Origin: JAHJKV01 sp963678135
GTDB taxonomy: Bacteria; Desulfobacterota; Desulfovibrionia; Desulfovibrionales; Desulfovibrionaceae
Reading direction: 5' to 3'
DNA length: 64,000 nt
Assembly: GCA_963678135.1 (NCBI GenBank)
Contig: OY782667.1
Span: 806,001-870,000 of the forward strand
Shown here one piece after another: positions 55,961-63,901 of this stretch. Positions within the stretch are counted from its first letter, which is position 1; each line of letters opens with the position of its first letter. A program made the position numbers and the translations under genes. The notes below the pieces were generated by a model that was given only the letters and a program-made list of their open reading frames with translations, ran no database searches and was not told the origin of the DNA.

Positions 55961-57018
55961 TGACAAAAAAAATATTCATTAAAGGAAATGAAGCCATAGC
56001 CAGAGGAGCTTTAGCTGCAAAGTGCCAATGCTTTTTCGGCTATCCTATTACCCCTCAAAACGATATTCCAGAGTTCATGAGCAAGGCGATTGTGGATGCT
56101 GGGGGTGAATTTGTTCAAGCGGAAAGTGAAGTCGCAGCAGCCAATATGCTGCTTGGTGCTGGTGCTTCTGGAATCCGCGTCATGACCTCTTCTTCAAGTC
56201 CGGGTATGTCGCTCAAACAAGAAGCAATTTCGTATATGGCCGGCAGTGAAGTTCCGGCTGTTATTGTCAATATGAACCGTGGTGGCCCTGGGCTTGGAGA
56301 TATTGGGCCAGCGCAAGGTGATTATTATCAATCCACTCGCGGTGGTGGGCACGGAGACTACCGCCTTTTGGTGCTTGCTCCTGCCACGGGTCAAGAAGCC
56401 TATGATTTGACTATTAAAGCCTTTGACTTGGCTTTTAAGCATAGAAATCCAGTGCTTATCCTTGGCGATGCCATACTTGGACAAATGAAAGAGCCAATCA
56501 CTCCATGGCAGCCTGAAGAGATTGATAATCATAATGCAGAAGGCTGGAGCTTAACTGGTGCAAAAAACAGAGACAAAAGGCTTATTAAGTCCCTGTTTTT
56601 AGAAGAAGGTGCTTTGGCAGAGCAAAACAGGCATTTGCAGGAAAAATATGAATCCATGCAGGATGAAATAGACTTTGAAGCATTTGAAACAGACGATGCA
56701 GAGCTGATTGTTTGTGCTTATGGCTCAATTGGACGCATTGCCAAATCCGCTGTTCGTACCCTGCGCGCCCAAGGCAAAAAAGTCGGGCTGTTTCGACCTA
56801 TTTCTTTGTACCCCTTCCCAAATGCAGAACTTTTGGCTCTGGCCAAGGCAGGGAAAAAATTCCTGACCATTGAACATAATTTAGGGCAAATGCTTGATGA
56901 TGTACGGCTTGCCATACGAACCGTGGCTGACTCTGATTTTTTTGCAATTTATCCCGGCAATCTGCCCACCCCGGATGAATTTGAGGCACCGATTCTCAAA
57001 AGTTTGGAGGGGAAATAA
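55960..57018 (+). CDS. korA: 2-oxoacid:ferredoxin oxidoreductase, alpha subunit
   Basis: A 352-residue subunit with the pyruvate-flavodoxin-oxidoreductase-like fold. The start (FIKGNEAIARGALAAKCQCF) and FGYPITPQNDIPEFM are the substrate-binding signature of the KorA/VorA group, and ASGIRVMTSSSSPGMSLKQE is highly conserved. 2-oxoglutarate or branched-chain oxoacids are both possible. ATG 55960 is set by the one-base overlap with korD. Confidence 0.94.
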   Translation: MTKKIFIKGNEAIARGALAAKCQCFFGYPITPQNDIPEFMSKAIVDAGGEFVQAESEVAAANMLLGAGASGIRVMTSSSSPGMSLKQEAISYMAGSEVPAVIVNMNRGGPGLGDIGPAQGDYYQSTRGGGHGDYRLLVLAPATGQEAYDLTIKAFDLAFKHRNPVLILGDAILGQMKEPITPWQPEEIDNHNAEGWSLTGAKNRDKRLIKSLFLEEGALAEQNRHLQEKYESMQDEIDFEAFETDDAELIVCAYGSIGRIAKSAVRTLRAQGKKVGLFRPISLYPFPNAELLALAKAGKKFLTIEHNLGQMLDDVRLAIRTVADSDFFAIYPGNLPTPDEFEAPILKSLEGK

Positions 57019-57019
57019 C

Positions 57020-57778
57020 ATGAGTGAACAACTTGTTTTTGATAGACCAAATGTTGTTATAGACCGTGCCACGCATTACTGCCCGGGCTGCCATCACGGC
57101 ATAGCTCACCGGCTTGTTGGTGAAATTTTGGAAGAATTTGGCGTGGTTGAAAAAACCATTATGGTCACCTCTATTGGCTGTTCTGTTTTTTTATACAACT
57201 ACTTAAACGTGGACGCAGTAGAAGCACCACATGGCAGGGCACCGGCAGTTGCTACCGGAGTTAAACGAGCCAGACCAGACAGCTTTGTTTTTTCCTACCA
57301 AGGTGATGGTGATCTGGCTTCCATTGGCATGGCTGAGATTATACATGCTGCAAACCGTGGTGAACGCATTGCCGTTGTGTTTGTCAATAACACGGTCTAT
57401 GGCATGACTGGCGGACAAATGGCTCCGACCACGCTTTTAGGACAAAAAACCACAACCTGCCCGGGTGGACGCTGCCAAGAACATGAAGGAATGCCCATTA
57501 AGATGGCTGAAATTATAGCCTCTCTTGGCGGAGCACGCTATGTTGCCAGAGCCTCGCTGGATAGTGTCAAAAATATCCGTCAGGCCAAAAAATACATGCG
57601 AAAGGCTTTTGAATGTCAAATCAAAGACTTAGGCTTTGGTTTTATTGAACTGCTTGCAGCATGTCCCACAAACTGGAAAATGACCCCAACAGCAGCAAAC
57701 GAACGCATTTCTGCAGAAATGATTCCTTATTTTTCGCTTGGCGAATTTAAGGATGAGACGGATGGAGGTACAAACTGA
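57020..57778 (+). CDS. korB: 2-oxoacid:ferredoxin oxidoreductase, beta (TPP-binding) subunit
   Basis: A 252-residue thiamine-diphosphate subunit. HYCPGCHHGIAHRLVGEIL holds a cluster-associated Cys pair, and SYQGDGDLASIGMAE with FVNNTVYGMTGGQMAPTT is the TPP motif (GDGD followed by NN). ATG 57020 lies directly after korA; its stop overlaps the korC ATG. Longer in-frame upstream sequence is part of korA. Confidence 0.95.
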   Translation: MSEQLVFDRPNVVIDRATHYCPGCHHGIAHRLVGEILEEFGVVEKTIMVTSIGCSVFLYNYLNVDAVEAPHGRAPAVATGVKRARPDSFVFSYQGDGDLASIGMAEIIHAANRGERIAVVFVNNTVYGMTGGQMAPTTLLGQKTTTCPGGRCQEHEGMPIKMAEIIASLGGARYVARASLDSVKNIRQAKKYMRKAFECQIKDLGFGFIELLAACPTNWKMTPTAANERISAEMIPYFSLGEFKDETDGGTN

Positions 57779-58323
57779 TGGCAAGATACACAGACGCTAT
57801 CATTGCTGGTTTTGGTGGTCAGGGCGTTATGCTCATTGGTAATTTACTTGCCTATGCAGGCATGAACGAAGGGCTGAACGTCACCTACATTCCGGTATAT
57901 GGTCCTGAAATGCGTGGAGGCACGGCAAACTGCACAGTGGTACTTTCCGAGGACGATATTGGCTCGCCTATTATTCATCGTCCAGAAAGCCTGATTATCA
58001 TGAACCGCCCGTCCTTGGATAAATTCCAAGAAAGACTCAAGGATCAAGGCATTCAAATAATTAACTCTTCACTTATTGACTCTGAGCTTGCGGAAAAAGA
58101 GCGCATTCGCTCGTATTTCGTACCGTGCAATGATATTGCGAATAAAATTGGTAATTCCCGTATGGCAAACATGGTCGCTATCGGCGCATATTTGCAAGTC
58201 ACAGGAATTATGAAACCACAAGCTGCGATTGACGCTCTGGAAAATGTGATTTCTCCGCATTATGCCAAGCTGATTCCAACAAATGCCAAAGCTATTGAGG
58301 CTGGTGCAGCTCAGGTCGCATAA
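57778..58323 (+). CDS. korC: 2-oxoacid:ferredoxin oxidoreductase, gamma subunit
   Basis: A 181-residue POR-gamma domain: AIIAGFGGQGVMLIGNLLAYA (nucleotide-like Gly motif), YIPVYGPEMRGGTANCTVVL and SRMANMVAIGAYLQVTG. It completes the four-subunit complex that oxidatively decarboxylates a 2-oxoacid to its acyl-CoA while reducing ferredoxin. ATG 57778 overlaps the korB stop by one base. Confidence 0.95.
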   Translation: MARYTDAIIAGFGGQGVMLIGNLLAYAGMNEGLNVTYIPVYGPEMRGGTANCTVVLSEDDIGSPIIHRPESLIIMNRPSLDKFQERLKDQGIQIINSSLIDSELAEKERIRSYFVPCNDIANKIGNSRMANMVAIGAYLQVTGIMKPQAAIDALENVISPHYAKLIPTNAKAIEAGAAQVA

Positions 58324-58360
58324 TGAGCTAAAAAACGCAGTATATTTTGCGTCAAAATTA

Positions 58361-58401
58361 CTCAAGCCCTTGCGGAAAAGCCTTGCCGTACAGGGCTTGA
58401 G
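58361..58401 (+). terminator. hairpin after the kor cluster
   Basis: A perfect 10-bp stem (CTCAAGCCCT at 58361-58370 and its complement at 58392-58401) about 40 bp after korC. The following CGCGTTTT has only a short T-run, so termination may be partial. Confidence 0.6.
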
Positions 58402-58491
58402 CGCGTTTTGGCACAGCTGAGACAAGTGTCTCAAGCCTAAAGTCTTAAATTTCAGCATCTTAGAGGAAAACGTGGGACAATAGGGGACAAG

Positions 58492-59352
58492 ATGAAACAG
58501 TACGGCATCATTGGCTTTCCTTTAAGCCACAGTTTGAGCCCAAAACTTCATAATCAAGGATTTCAGGCACATAGCATTTCAGCCCAATACAAGGCTTGGT
58601 CTATAAAACCCAATGAAATTAAGCAGTTCATGCACAAATTTAGGCAAGAGCATATACATGGACTTTCAGTGACTCTACCACATAAAAAGGCTATTATGCC
58701 TTTTGTAGATAAACTTACACAACGCGCCAAAAAAGCAGGTGCAGTCAATACTCTTTTTTGGGACAATGAATATATCATTGGCGACAATACAGACATACAG
58801 GGCATAGTAGAACCTATACGTCAACAAAAACAAGATATAAACTCTGCACTTATCCTTGGAGCTGGCGGTGCTGCAAGAGCAGCTATAATTGCCTGCCAAG
58901 AACTTAAGATACAAAAAATTTATATCAGCAACAGAACAGAAGAAAAATCAAAACTTCTAGCTCAAGAGTTTCATATACAAAGCATAGATTGGAATAAAAA
59001 AGAAGATATAAAAAAAAATATAAAAGAAAATAAAAGAGAAAATAAAGATAAAAATACACAAGAAAAAAGTCATTTTGACTTAATTATCAATGCCACGCCG
59101 CTTGGCATGTACGGCGAGATGGAAAACAAAAGTCCATGGAACGGCAAGCTCAATCCAAAGTGCATTGTTTTTGATTTGGTCTATAATCCGCTTGAAACAC
59201 AATTCATTAAACAAGCCCAAAAATCAGGTTGCCAAAGCATACAAGGCTTAGAAATGTTTATACATCAAGGTTTAGAACAGTTTAAGTTATGGACTGGTAT
59301 AGAGCTTAATGCAGTAGAGGCGAGAGAAGTGGTGCTTGGGTGTATGGGTTGA
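58492..59352 (+). CDS. aroE: shikimate dehydrogenase
   Basis: Reduces 3-dehydroshikimate with NADPH. The 286-residue protein has GFPLSHSLSPKLHNQGF (shikimate-binding Ser pair), LPHKKAIMPF (catalytic Lys), ILGAGGAARAAII (nucleotide-binding loop), NATPLGM and a C-terminal GLEMFIHQG. An unusual Lys/Glu/Asn-rich stretch (about residues 168-198) interrupts the NADP domain and looks like a low-complexity insertion. Confidence 0.94.
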   Translation: MKQYGIIGFPLSHSLSPKLHNQGFQAHSISAQYKAWSIKPNEIKQFMHKFRQEHIHGLSVTLPHKKAIMPFVDKLTQRAKKAGAVNTLFWDNEYIIGDNTDIQGIVEPIRQQKQDINSALILGAGGAARAAIIACQELKIQKIYISNRTEEKSKLLAQEFHIQSIDWNKKEDIKKNIKENKRENKDKNTQEKSHFDLIINATPLGMYGEMENKSPWNGKLNPKCIVFDLVYNPLETQFIKQAQKSGCQSIQGLEMFIHQGLEQFKLWTGIELNAVEAREVVLGCMG

Positions 59353-59366
59353 TGGGATGCGGTGTC

Positions 59367-59951
59367 TTACTTTAGTTCATCTAAATTTGTAAGTAATTCC
59401 TCTAAAGCTCTAGCTGCTGTTTTTGCTTGTTCTTCAAGTATAAATTTATTCTTTAGATCAAAAAACATAAGGTTAAGCTCTTTTTGCTCCTGTAATTTTA
59501 CAACTATAGATTTGCACTTTTCTAATAATTCATCCATTATTTTCAATTGCGCTGGTTGAATTTCTTTGGGTGGCTTTTCATTATGCGCAATCATTTTATC
59601 TCGCACTTGTTTAATTTCTTCTAATTCTTCGTTAGTAGGTAATTCCTTTTTAAGATTCTCCGCCAATTCTTCAAGCTTTTCTAGCTCACTATTTTTTAGT
59701 ATGTCCAAGATGTTAGGCAAAGAACAAATTACATATATTTTATTTTTTTCCTCAAATATTTTACATAGGCTCATGTACATTTCTTTTTTTGCAAATAATT
59801 GTACAGCACCAAAAAATTCATTATACGGTGAATCATTTATTTTTTGATGGAAATCACTAATAGTAAGGAAAATTTCGCGTGCCCTGATATAGTTACACAT
59901 GTTGCTTACAACTCCATTCTTAAGCATATCATTCATTTCTTCTAGGTTCAT
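59367..59951 (-). CDS. AbiU2-like HEPN protein (tentative)
   Basis: A 194-residue, highly helical, charged protein. A segment near residue 120 reads IKQVRDKMIAHNEKPP, similar to the R-D-K-x-x-A-H block of AbiU2-type HEPN proteins, which act in abortive infection or as toxins. The rest is coiled-coil-like (KNSELEKLEELAENLKKELP). Its ATG overlaps the end of a degenerate HigA-like antitoxin fragment, suggesting an old toxin-antitoxin or defence pair. Family call is moderate. Confidence 0.6.
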   Translation of the reverse strand: MNLEEMNDMLKNGVVSNMCNYIRAREIFLTISDFHQKINDSPYNEFFGAVQLFAKKEMYMSLCKIFEEKNKIYVICSLPNILDILKNSELEKLEELAENLKKELPTNEELEEIKQVRDKMIAHNEKPPKEIQPAQLKIMDELLEKCKSIVVKLQEQKELNLMFFDLKNKFILEEQAKTAARALEELLTNLDELK

Positions 59952-60078
59952 TTACATCTCCATTTACGGTTAAAGGCTGAATATTTTGCTCAATGTATTC
60001 TACTGTTCCCTTATCTTGCGCTTTTTGCAGTTCATATTCCGTTTGCAGTCCAAGCCATAGCTGATGCGAAGTGCCCAT
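59929..60078 (-). pseudogene. C-terminal fragment of a HigA/VapI-like antitoxin
   Basis: A 49-codon frame opening MGTSHQLWLGLQTEYELQKA closely resembles the C-terminal part of HigA-family antitoxins (usually LGTSPQLWLNLQ). The expected N-terminal helix-turn-helix is missing; upstream DNA shows a repeated GTGCCCATCTTCT segment and other short frames. The fragment overlaps the next gene's start. It appears to be a relic. Confidence 0.75.
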
Positions 60079-60252
60079 CTTCTTCTGCGGAGTGCCCATC
60101 TTCTGCTTTGAGGTGCATATGTTTTCTATACTCGTCAGAGCTAAGTTGCTTCATACATGACCTTCCGTACTTTATAGAGTTTTATTTTTTTATCATTATC
60201 GCTAGCTAGTATCTATTTCTATACTCCAGAGCCTAGGCAAGCGCATAGCTCC

Positions 60253-60445
60253 CAGGGCAAACGCATATAAATTTCAAAGCGAACACTTAGTTTGAAACAA
60301 ATTCAGGAGTATCCGATTCCCCCCAGTCTTGTTATGCCTTTCTTGCTTGTCATTCTGTGCGAAGTCGCGAAAATCCAGTGCATTACACAGCGTGGCAGTA
60401 CATCCTCCTCCGTCATTCTGCGCGAAGTCGCAGAATCCAGCAGAG
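60253..60445. repeat. 190-bp composite dispersed element (partner of 42281-42474)
   Basis: Reads, in reverse complement, almost identically to 42281-42474, including the 92-bp unit, the GCGTGGCAGTACATCC stretch and two REP-like cores (about 60351-60378 and 60411-60442). Confidence 0.85.
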
Positions 60446-60499
60446 CCAAACTATGAGGGTTTGACGCAGTAAGAGAAAAAACAAGGAGGATGAAGAGAA

Positions 60500-60625
60500 G
60501 AAAAGAAGAAGCAGCGAAGACAGAAGAACTGGATCCTGCGACTTACGCGCAGGATGACAGGAAGGGGGGAAACAATAAAATGGGCAGGAAGTATTGAGCC
60601 TAAAATTTATATGCGTTTGCCCTGG
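60500..60625. repeat. composite dispersed element (copy 2 of 5428-5530)
   Basis: In reverse complement it reproduces 5428-5530: a REP-like core (about 60528-60559), then GGGCAGGAAGTATTGAGCC and TTTATATGCGTTTGCCCTGG. Confidence 0.85.
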
Positions 60626-60673
60626 CATAGCTCCCCCCTCCAAATCTCGCGCGTAAATCGCAAAGTCCAGCAG

Positions 60674-60727
60674 AGAGGGGTTATGAAGCCCTCTGGCAAT
60701 GGTTTCCACTTCAGGTAATTCAGGCAT
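60674..60727 (-). pseudogene. mutM: 5' fragment of mutM (fpg) fused to a REP-like element
   Basis: The minus-strand frame begins MPELPEVETIARGLHNPS, the unmistakable N-terminus of formamidopyrimidine-DNA glycosylase (catalytic Pro-Glu start). After about 18 codons it runs straight into dispersed-repeat sequence (CTGCTGGACTTTGCGATTTA). No further MutM sequence follows. It is a truncated relic; an intact copy may exist elsewhere in the genome. Confidence 0.88.
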
Positions 60728-60775
60728 ACATTCAAGGTACTCGAAAAGGTTCAAACTGAAAAGCAGAGTATCAAT

Positions 60776-60814
60776 AAAAAAGTCCCCTTGAACCACAAGG
60801 ACTCAAAAGGGACT
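60776..60814 (-). terminator. terminator after the PaaK-like ligase gene
   Basis: Stem AGTCCC (60781-60786) with GGGACT (60809-60814), extended by an inner CCTTG/CAAGG hairpin. On the minus strand it ends in a T-run (60776-60780). It lies about 35 bp after the ligase stop. Confidence 0.85.
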
Positions 60815-60846
60815 GTTGCTTTATCAAAACAAAAAGTGATTCAGAA

Positions 60847-62112
60847 CTAATCCCAAGAACGCTTATCCGAAATAGGCCGAATCTGTGGGGGTAATGTTCC
60901 CGGGGCAAGCACTTTAAGATCAGGACGCAGTTTGATCTTTTCGCGGAAGGTGTGCAGTAACTCATCCTCACGCTTAAAGGAGCCTGCTTCGATATTCAGC
61001 ACCATTTCATCCACGCCACCCGGATTAGTTACTTCAATTTGCCAGCGTTTGACTTCCTCAAAGCCGGCCATGACCTGCTCGACTTGATGCGGATATACAA
61101 ACATTCCTTTAATCCGCGCAGTTGTATCTACACGCCCAACAATGCCCCCAATACGCGGGCTGGTTCTGCCACACTGGCAAGGACTGCTGTCCAAATAGCC
61201 CAGATCGCCAGTAGCCAAACGAATCAGCGGATATGTTTTGTTAAAGGCCGTAACCACTATTTCTCCGACCTCGCCTTCCTTGACCGGAGCCCCTGTATCA
61301 GGGTTACAAATTTCTACAAAGGCACGGTTGGAGATATGCAAGCCACATTTATGAAAGCATTCATAGCCTATGCAGCCAACATCTGCGGTTCCGTAGCCTT
61401 GGCGCATAATACAATCAAACTTTTTCTCCAAAATAGACCGCGTATTTTCTGAAAATTTTTCTCCGGTAACAAAGGCTACCTCAAGGAACAATTCCTTGCG
61501 AAGGGCAATGCCGGATTCTTCAGCTTTTTGTGCTAAGTGCATCAGGTAACTCGGTGTTCCCACATAGCCTGTTACTCGTAATTTTTGCATAATTTCAAGT
61601 TGGGTAGAGGCATTGCCCGGCCCAGCAGGAATGACTGAACACGCAAGATTTTTTAAAGGTTCTTCAAACATAAGTCCGGCCGGAGCAAGGTGATAATTCA
61701 GTGTTATCTGGCTTACATCACCGGAGCGAAAGCCTGCAGCATAAAAACCCTCGGTCCAGCCCCAATAATCTTCAGAACGATCTTCTGGATCAAAAATAGG
61801 GCCGGGAGAGAGAAAAATTCTTCGTAATTCTCCCATATCCTTGGTCAACATACCGCCAAGGCGCGGTCCAATGGACTGTAAAAAAATAAGTTCCTTCTTT
61901 TTTATTGAAGGAACATGTTTGAAATCAGCTAAAGTTTTTAATTTTTCTACATTAAATTGCGCGCGGTCAAAACGCTTTTTTACGTCTTCAGAATAGCGAT
62001 ACGCATAAGATAGCAGCTCCTTAAGTTGCAACAAAGAGTATTGTTTACGCTCTGACTCATCTAAAACTTCACGGCGAGAGTAAATTCCTTCAGTACGATC
62101 TTTTCTTGTCAT
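60847..62112 (-). CDS. phenylacetate-CoA ligase-family adenylating enzyme
   Basis: A 421-residue PaaK-like acyl-CoA ligase that activates an aryl or related acid with ATP and CoA. Motifs: an N-terminal YSEDVKKRFD helix, GGMLTKDMGELRRIFLSPGP, MRQGYGTADVGCIGYEC (adenylate-binding A5), LIRLATGDLGYL (A7), GRVDTTARIKGMFVYPHQVE (A8). In relatives such ligases accompany indolepyruvate or oxoacid oxidoreductases, consistent with the nearby kor cluster. Substrate inferred only. GGAGTTTTATAC lies before the ATG. Confidence 0.92.
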   Translation of the reverse strand: MTRKDRTEGIYSRREVLDESERKQYSLLQLKELLSYAYRYSEDVKKRFDRAQFNVEKLKTLADFKHVPSIKKKELIFLQSIGPRLGGMLTKDMGELRRIFLSPGPIFDPEDRSEDYWGWTEGFYAAGFRSGDVSQITLNYHLAPAGLMFEEPLKNLACSVIPAGPGNASTQLEIMQKLRVTGYVGTPSYLMHLAQKAEESGIALRKELFLEVAFVTGEKFSENTRSILEKKFDCIMRQGYGTADVGCIGYECFHKCGLHISNRAFVEICNPDTGAPVKEGEVGEIVVTAFNKTYPLIRLATGDLGYLDSSPCQCGRTSPRIGGIVGRVDTTARIKGMFVYPHQVEQVMAGFEEVKRWQIEVTNPGGVDEMVLNIEAGSFKREDELLHTFREKIKLRPDLKVLAPGTLPPQIRPISDKRSWD

Positions 62113-62317
62113 GTATAAAACTCCTCAATTTCTTAAATTTCTTTTTTCAAGAAAAAGGATCATACGCTACGCAAAATATTTTTGCAAGAAAAAATGTTTT
62201 TATCCAATATTATTAGTGAGATACGGTAAAAATAGAGCTAAAAATATTTTAAGAGCCTTACCTTGACAGTACTTTGCGCTCCATGTATCAAAACTTTCCC
62301 TCTTTTAGAGAAACTAT

Positions 62318-62393
62318 GGGCCGTTAACTCAGCAGGTAGAGTATCTGCCTTTTAAGCAGAGAGTCGTTGGTTCGAACCCAACACGGCCCACCA
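62318..62393 (+). tRNA. tRNA-Lys (anticodon TTT)
   Basis: A 76-nt cloverleaf: acceptor stem GGGCCGT with ACGGCCC, D-arm containing CTCAGCAGGTAGAG, anticodon stem TCTGC with GCAGA and loop CTTTTAA (anticodon TTT), T-arm GTTGG-TTCGAAC-CCAAC, and encoded CCA. Confidence 0.97.
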
Positions 62394-62404
62394 TCAAAAA
62401 AAGT

Positions 62405-62482
62405 GTCCCCATCGTCTAGCTTGGCCCAGGACGTCGGCCTCTCACGCCGGTAACGGGGGTTCAAATCCCCCTGGGGACGCCA
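62405..62482 (+). tRNA. tRNA-Glu (anticodon CTC)
   Basis: A cloverleaf with acceptor stem GTCCCCA and TGGGGAC, anticodon loop CTCTCAC (anticodon CTC), T-arm GGGGG-TTCAAAT-CCCCC, and encoded CCA after discriminator G. It follows tRNA-Lys by 11 bp and is probably in the same transcript. Confidence 0.95.
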
Positions 62483-62551
62483 AGTAATTCAATAGGTTCT
62501 AAACTCTTAGCCTCTACCAACTATAGTGGGTGCAAAAGGCGGGTATAAAAC

Positions 62552-62586
62552 GACTTCTGATTTTTCCTCAGAGGTCATTTTGTTTT
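62552..62586 (+). terminator. terminator after the tRNA pair
   Basis: A 9-bp stem (62552-62560 with 62568-62576, one T-G wobble) and ATTTTGTTTT immediately after. It lies about 70 bp past tRNA-Glu. Confidence 0.85.
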
Positions 62587-63637
62587 GAGCAGGTAATTCA
62601 ATGATTTTTCCTTGCTTTTTAGGCATACCCCGTTCAACTGTTTCCCGTATGGTTTTCACTCCCAACCGCATATAAATTCATGGTTTCCACACTCAAAAAA
62701 TATAAATTTTAGTAAATACCCCCTATTCTATTGCCTCCCCCGTCATTCCGCGCGTAAGTCGCGACAGTCCAGCAGAGCAGGGCTACGATGGCTTGACGCA
62801 GTAAGGGAAGAAGGCAAGAAAGAAGAGGAAGAAAAGAAGAAAAAGAAAGAACTGGATCCTGCGACTTACGCGCAGGATGACGGAGGGGGAGGTACTGCCA
62901 CATTGCGTAAAGCTCTGCCACGCTACGTCAAAGCCTCATAGCCCTGCTCTGCTGGATCCTGCGACTAAAGCGCAGGATGACGGAGGGAGAAGCACTATTA
63001 CGTTGCGTAAAGCACGGATATACTGCGTAAAACACGGATATACTGCGTAAAGCTCTGCCACGCTACGTCAAAGCACGAGCATAGTGCCCCTTCCCCTTTA
63101 CGTTTTTAGCTCAAGACCTCTTAAATTCCCCTCCGGCGGAGGAGTACCCGTAGGGCGGGGTGGTTATAAAATGAAACGAGGAGTGGGATGATAAAAGAAA
63201 AGTAGGATTACAAAAGCAAGTCAAATAGGTCTGCCATTTTATCTGCCATTTTTATCCTTGATTTCAAATAAAAAACAAATTATTATAGCATATAATGATA
63301 AAAAACTGTCTGCCATTTTAGCTGACACTTATTTGCCATTTGTCTGCCATTTATCTGCCATTTATTTGGCATTTGCTTGGCTTTTTGCTTGATATTTATT
63401 TGCTATTTGTTTGGCTTTTCGCTGATATTTGTCTGGCGTTTTAGTTGATATTTTAGCTGGTATTAATTTGGAATGTTGGCTGATATTTTATCTGGTATTT
63501 GTCTGGTATTTTAAGGAACAAGGGTGTTGCACATGCGTATACGCGGTCAAGAGCTTCGAGCTCGGGTATGTAGCCCGAAGAATTTCAAGCATGGCAATTA
63601 AAAAACAAGTGAGGCTCAAGTTTATGCGCGCGTAGTC
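62587..63637. repeat. repeat-rich intergenic kilobase
   Basis: About 62730-63000 holds three REP-like palindromes (about 62741, 62850 and 62954) with the GCGTCAAAGCCTCATAGCCC partner. About 63000-63090 has GCGTAAAGCACGGATATACT repeats. About 63225-63512 is a long degenerate tandem repeat of TTTGTCTGCCATT-like units that drifts to TTTGTCTGGTATT at its right end. I see no believable gene. Confidence 0.8.
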
Positions 63638-63829
63638 TTACTCTACTTGAGCATTGGGAAAAATGAGTTTGGTTGCAAGGGGATCGCAAAGTTCAGCCAA
63701 ATCCATAATGCGTTCAAGAAACTCTAAAATTTCTCCACGTTGCGCTTCTTCACTGTGCTTAAATTCAAATTCCAAGTCTCCACTTTTGATATAATTTTCA
63801 ATTTTTTCCAAATGTTTCAAAAAGAGCAT
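63638..63829 (-). CDS. small acidic protein next to rlmH
   Basis: A 63-residue, helical, acidic protein. ATG 63829 (MLFLKHLEKIENYIKSGDLE) is chosen because TTGGAGGAAAAC lies directly upstream. Family not recognised. It lies just downstream of rlmH on the same strand, separated by a 14-bp tandem repeat, so it probably shares the rlmH transcript. Confidence 0.7.
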   Translation of the reverse strand: MLFLKHLEKIENYIKSGDLEFEFKHSEEAQRGEILEFLERIMDLAELCDPLATKLIFPNAQVE

Positions 63830-63845
63830 GTTTTCCTCCAAAAAA

Positions 63846-63901
63846 ATGTTTCGTCATGAATGTTTCGTCATGAGTGTTGAATCATGAGTGTTTAGTCATG
63901 A
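63846..63901. repeat. 14-bp tandem repeat derived from the end of rlmH
   Basis: Four 14-bp units (63846, 63860, 63874, 63888) of the form ATGTTTCGTCATGA. The last contains the rlmH stop codon and its last codons, so the others look like tandem copies of the gene's 3' end. Confidence 0.85.

Noticed and set aside
62318..62620. A tRNA-associated integration site
   Set aside because: No direct repeat of either tRNA 3' end was found downstream in the window and no integrase is present.
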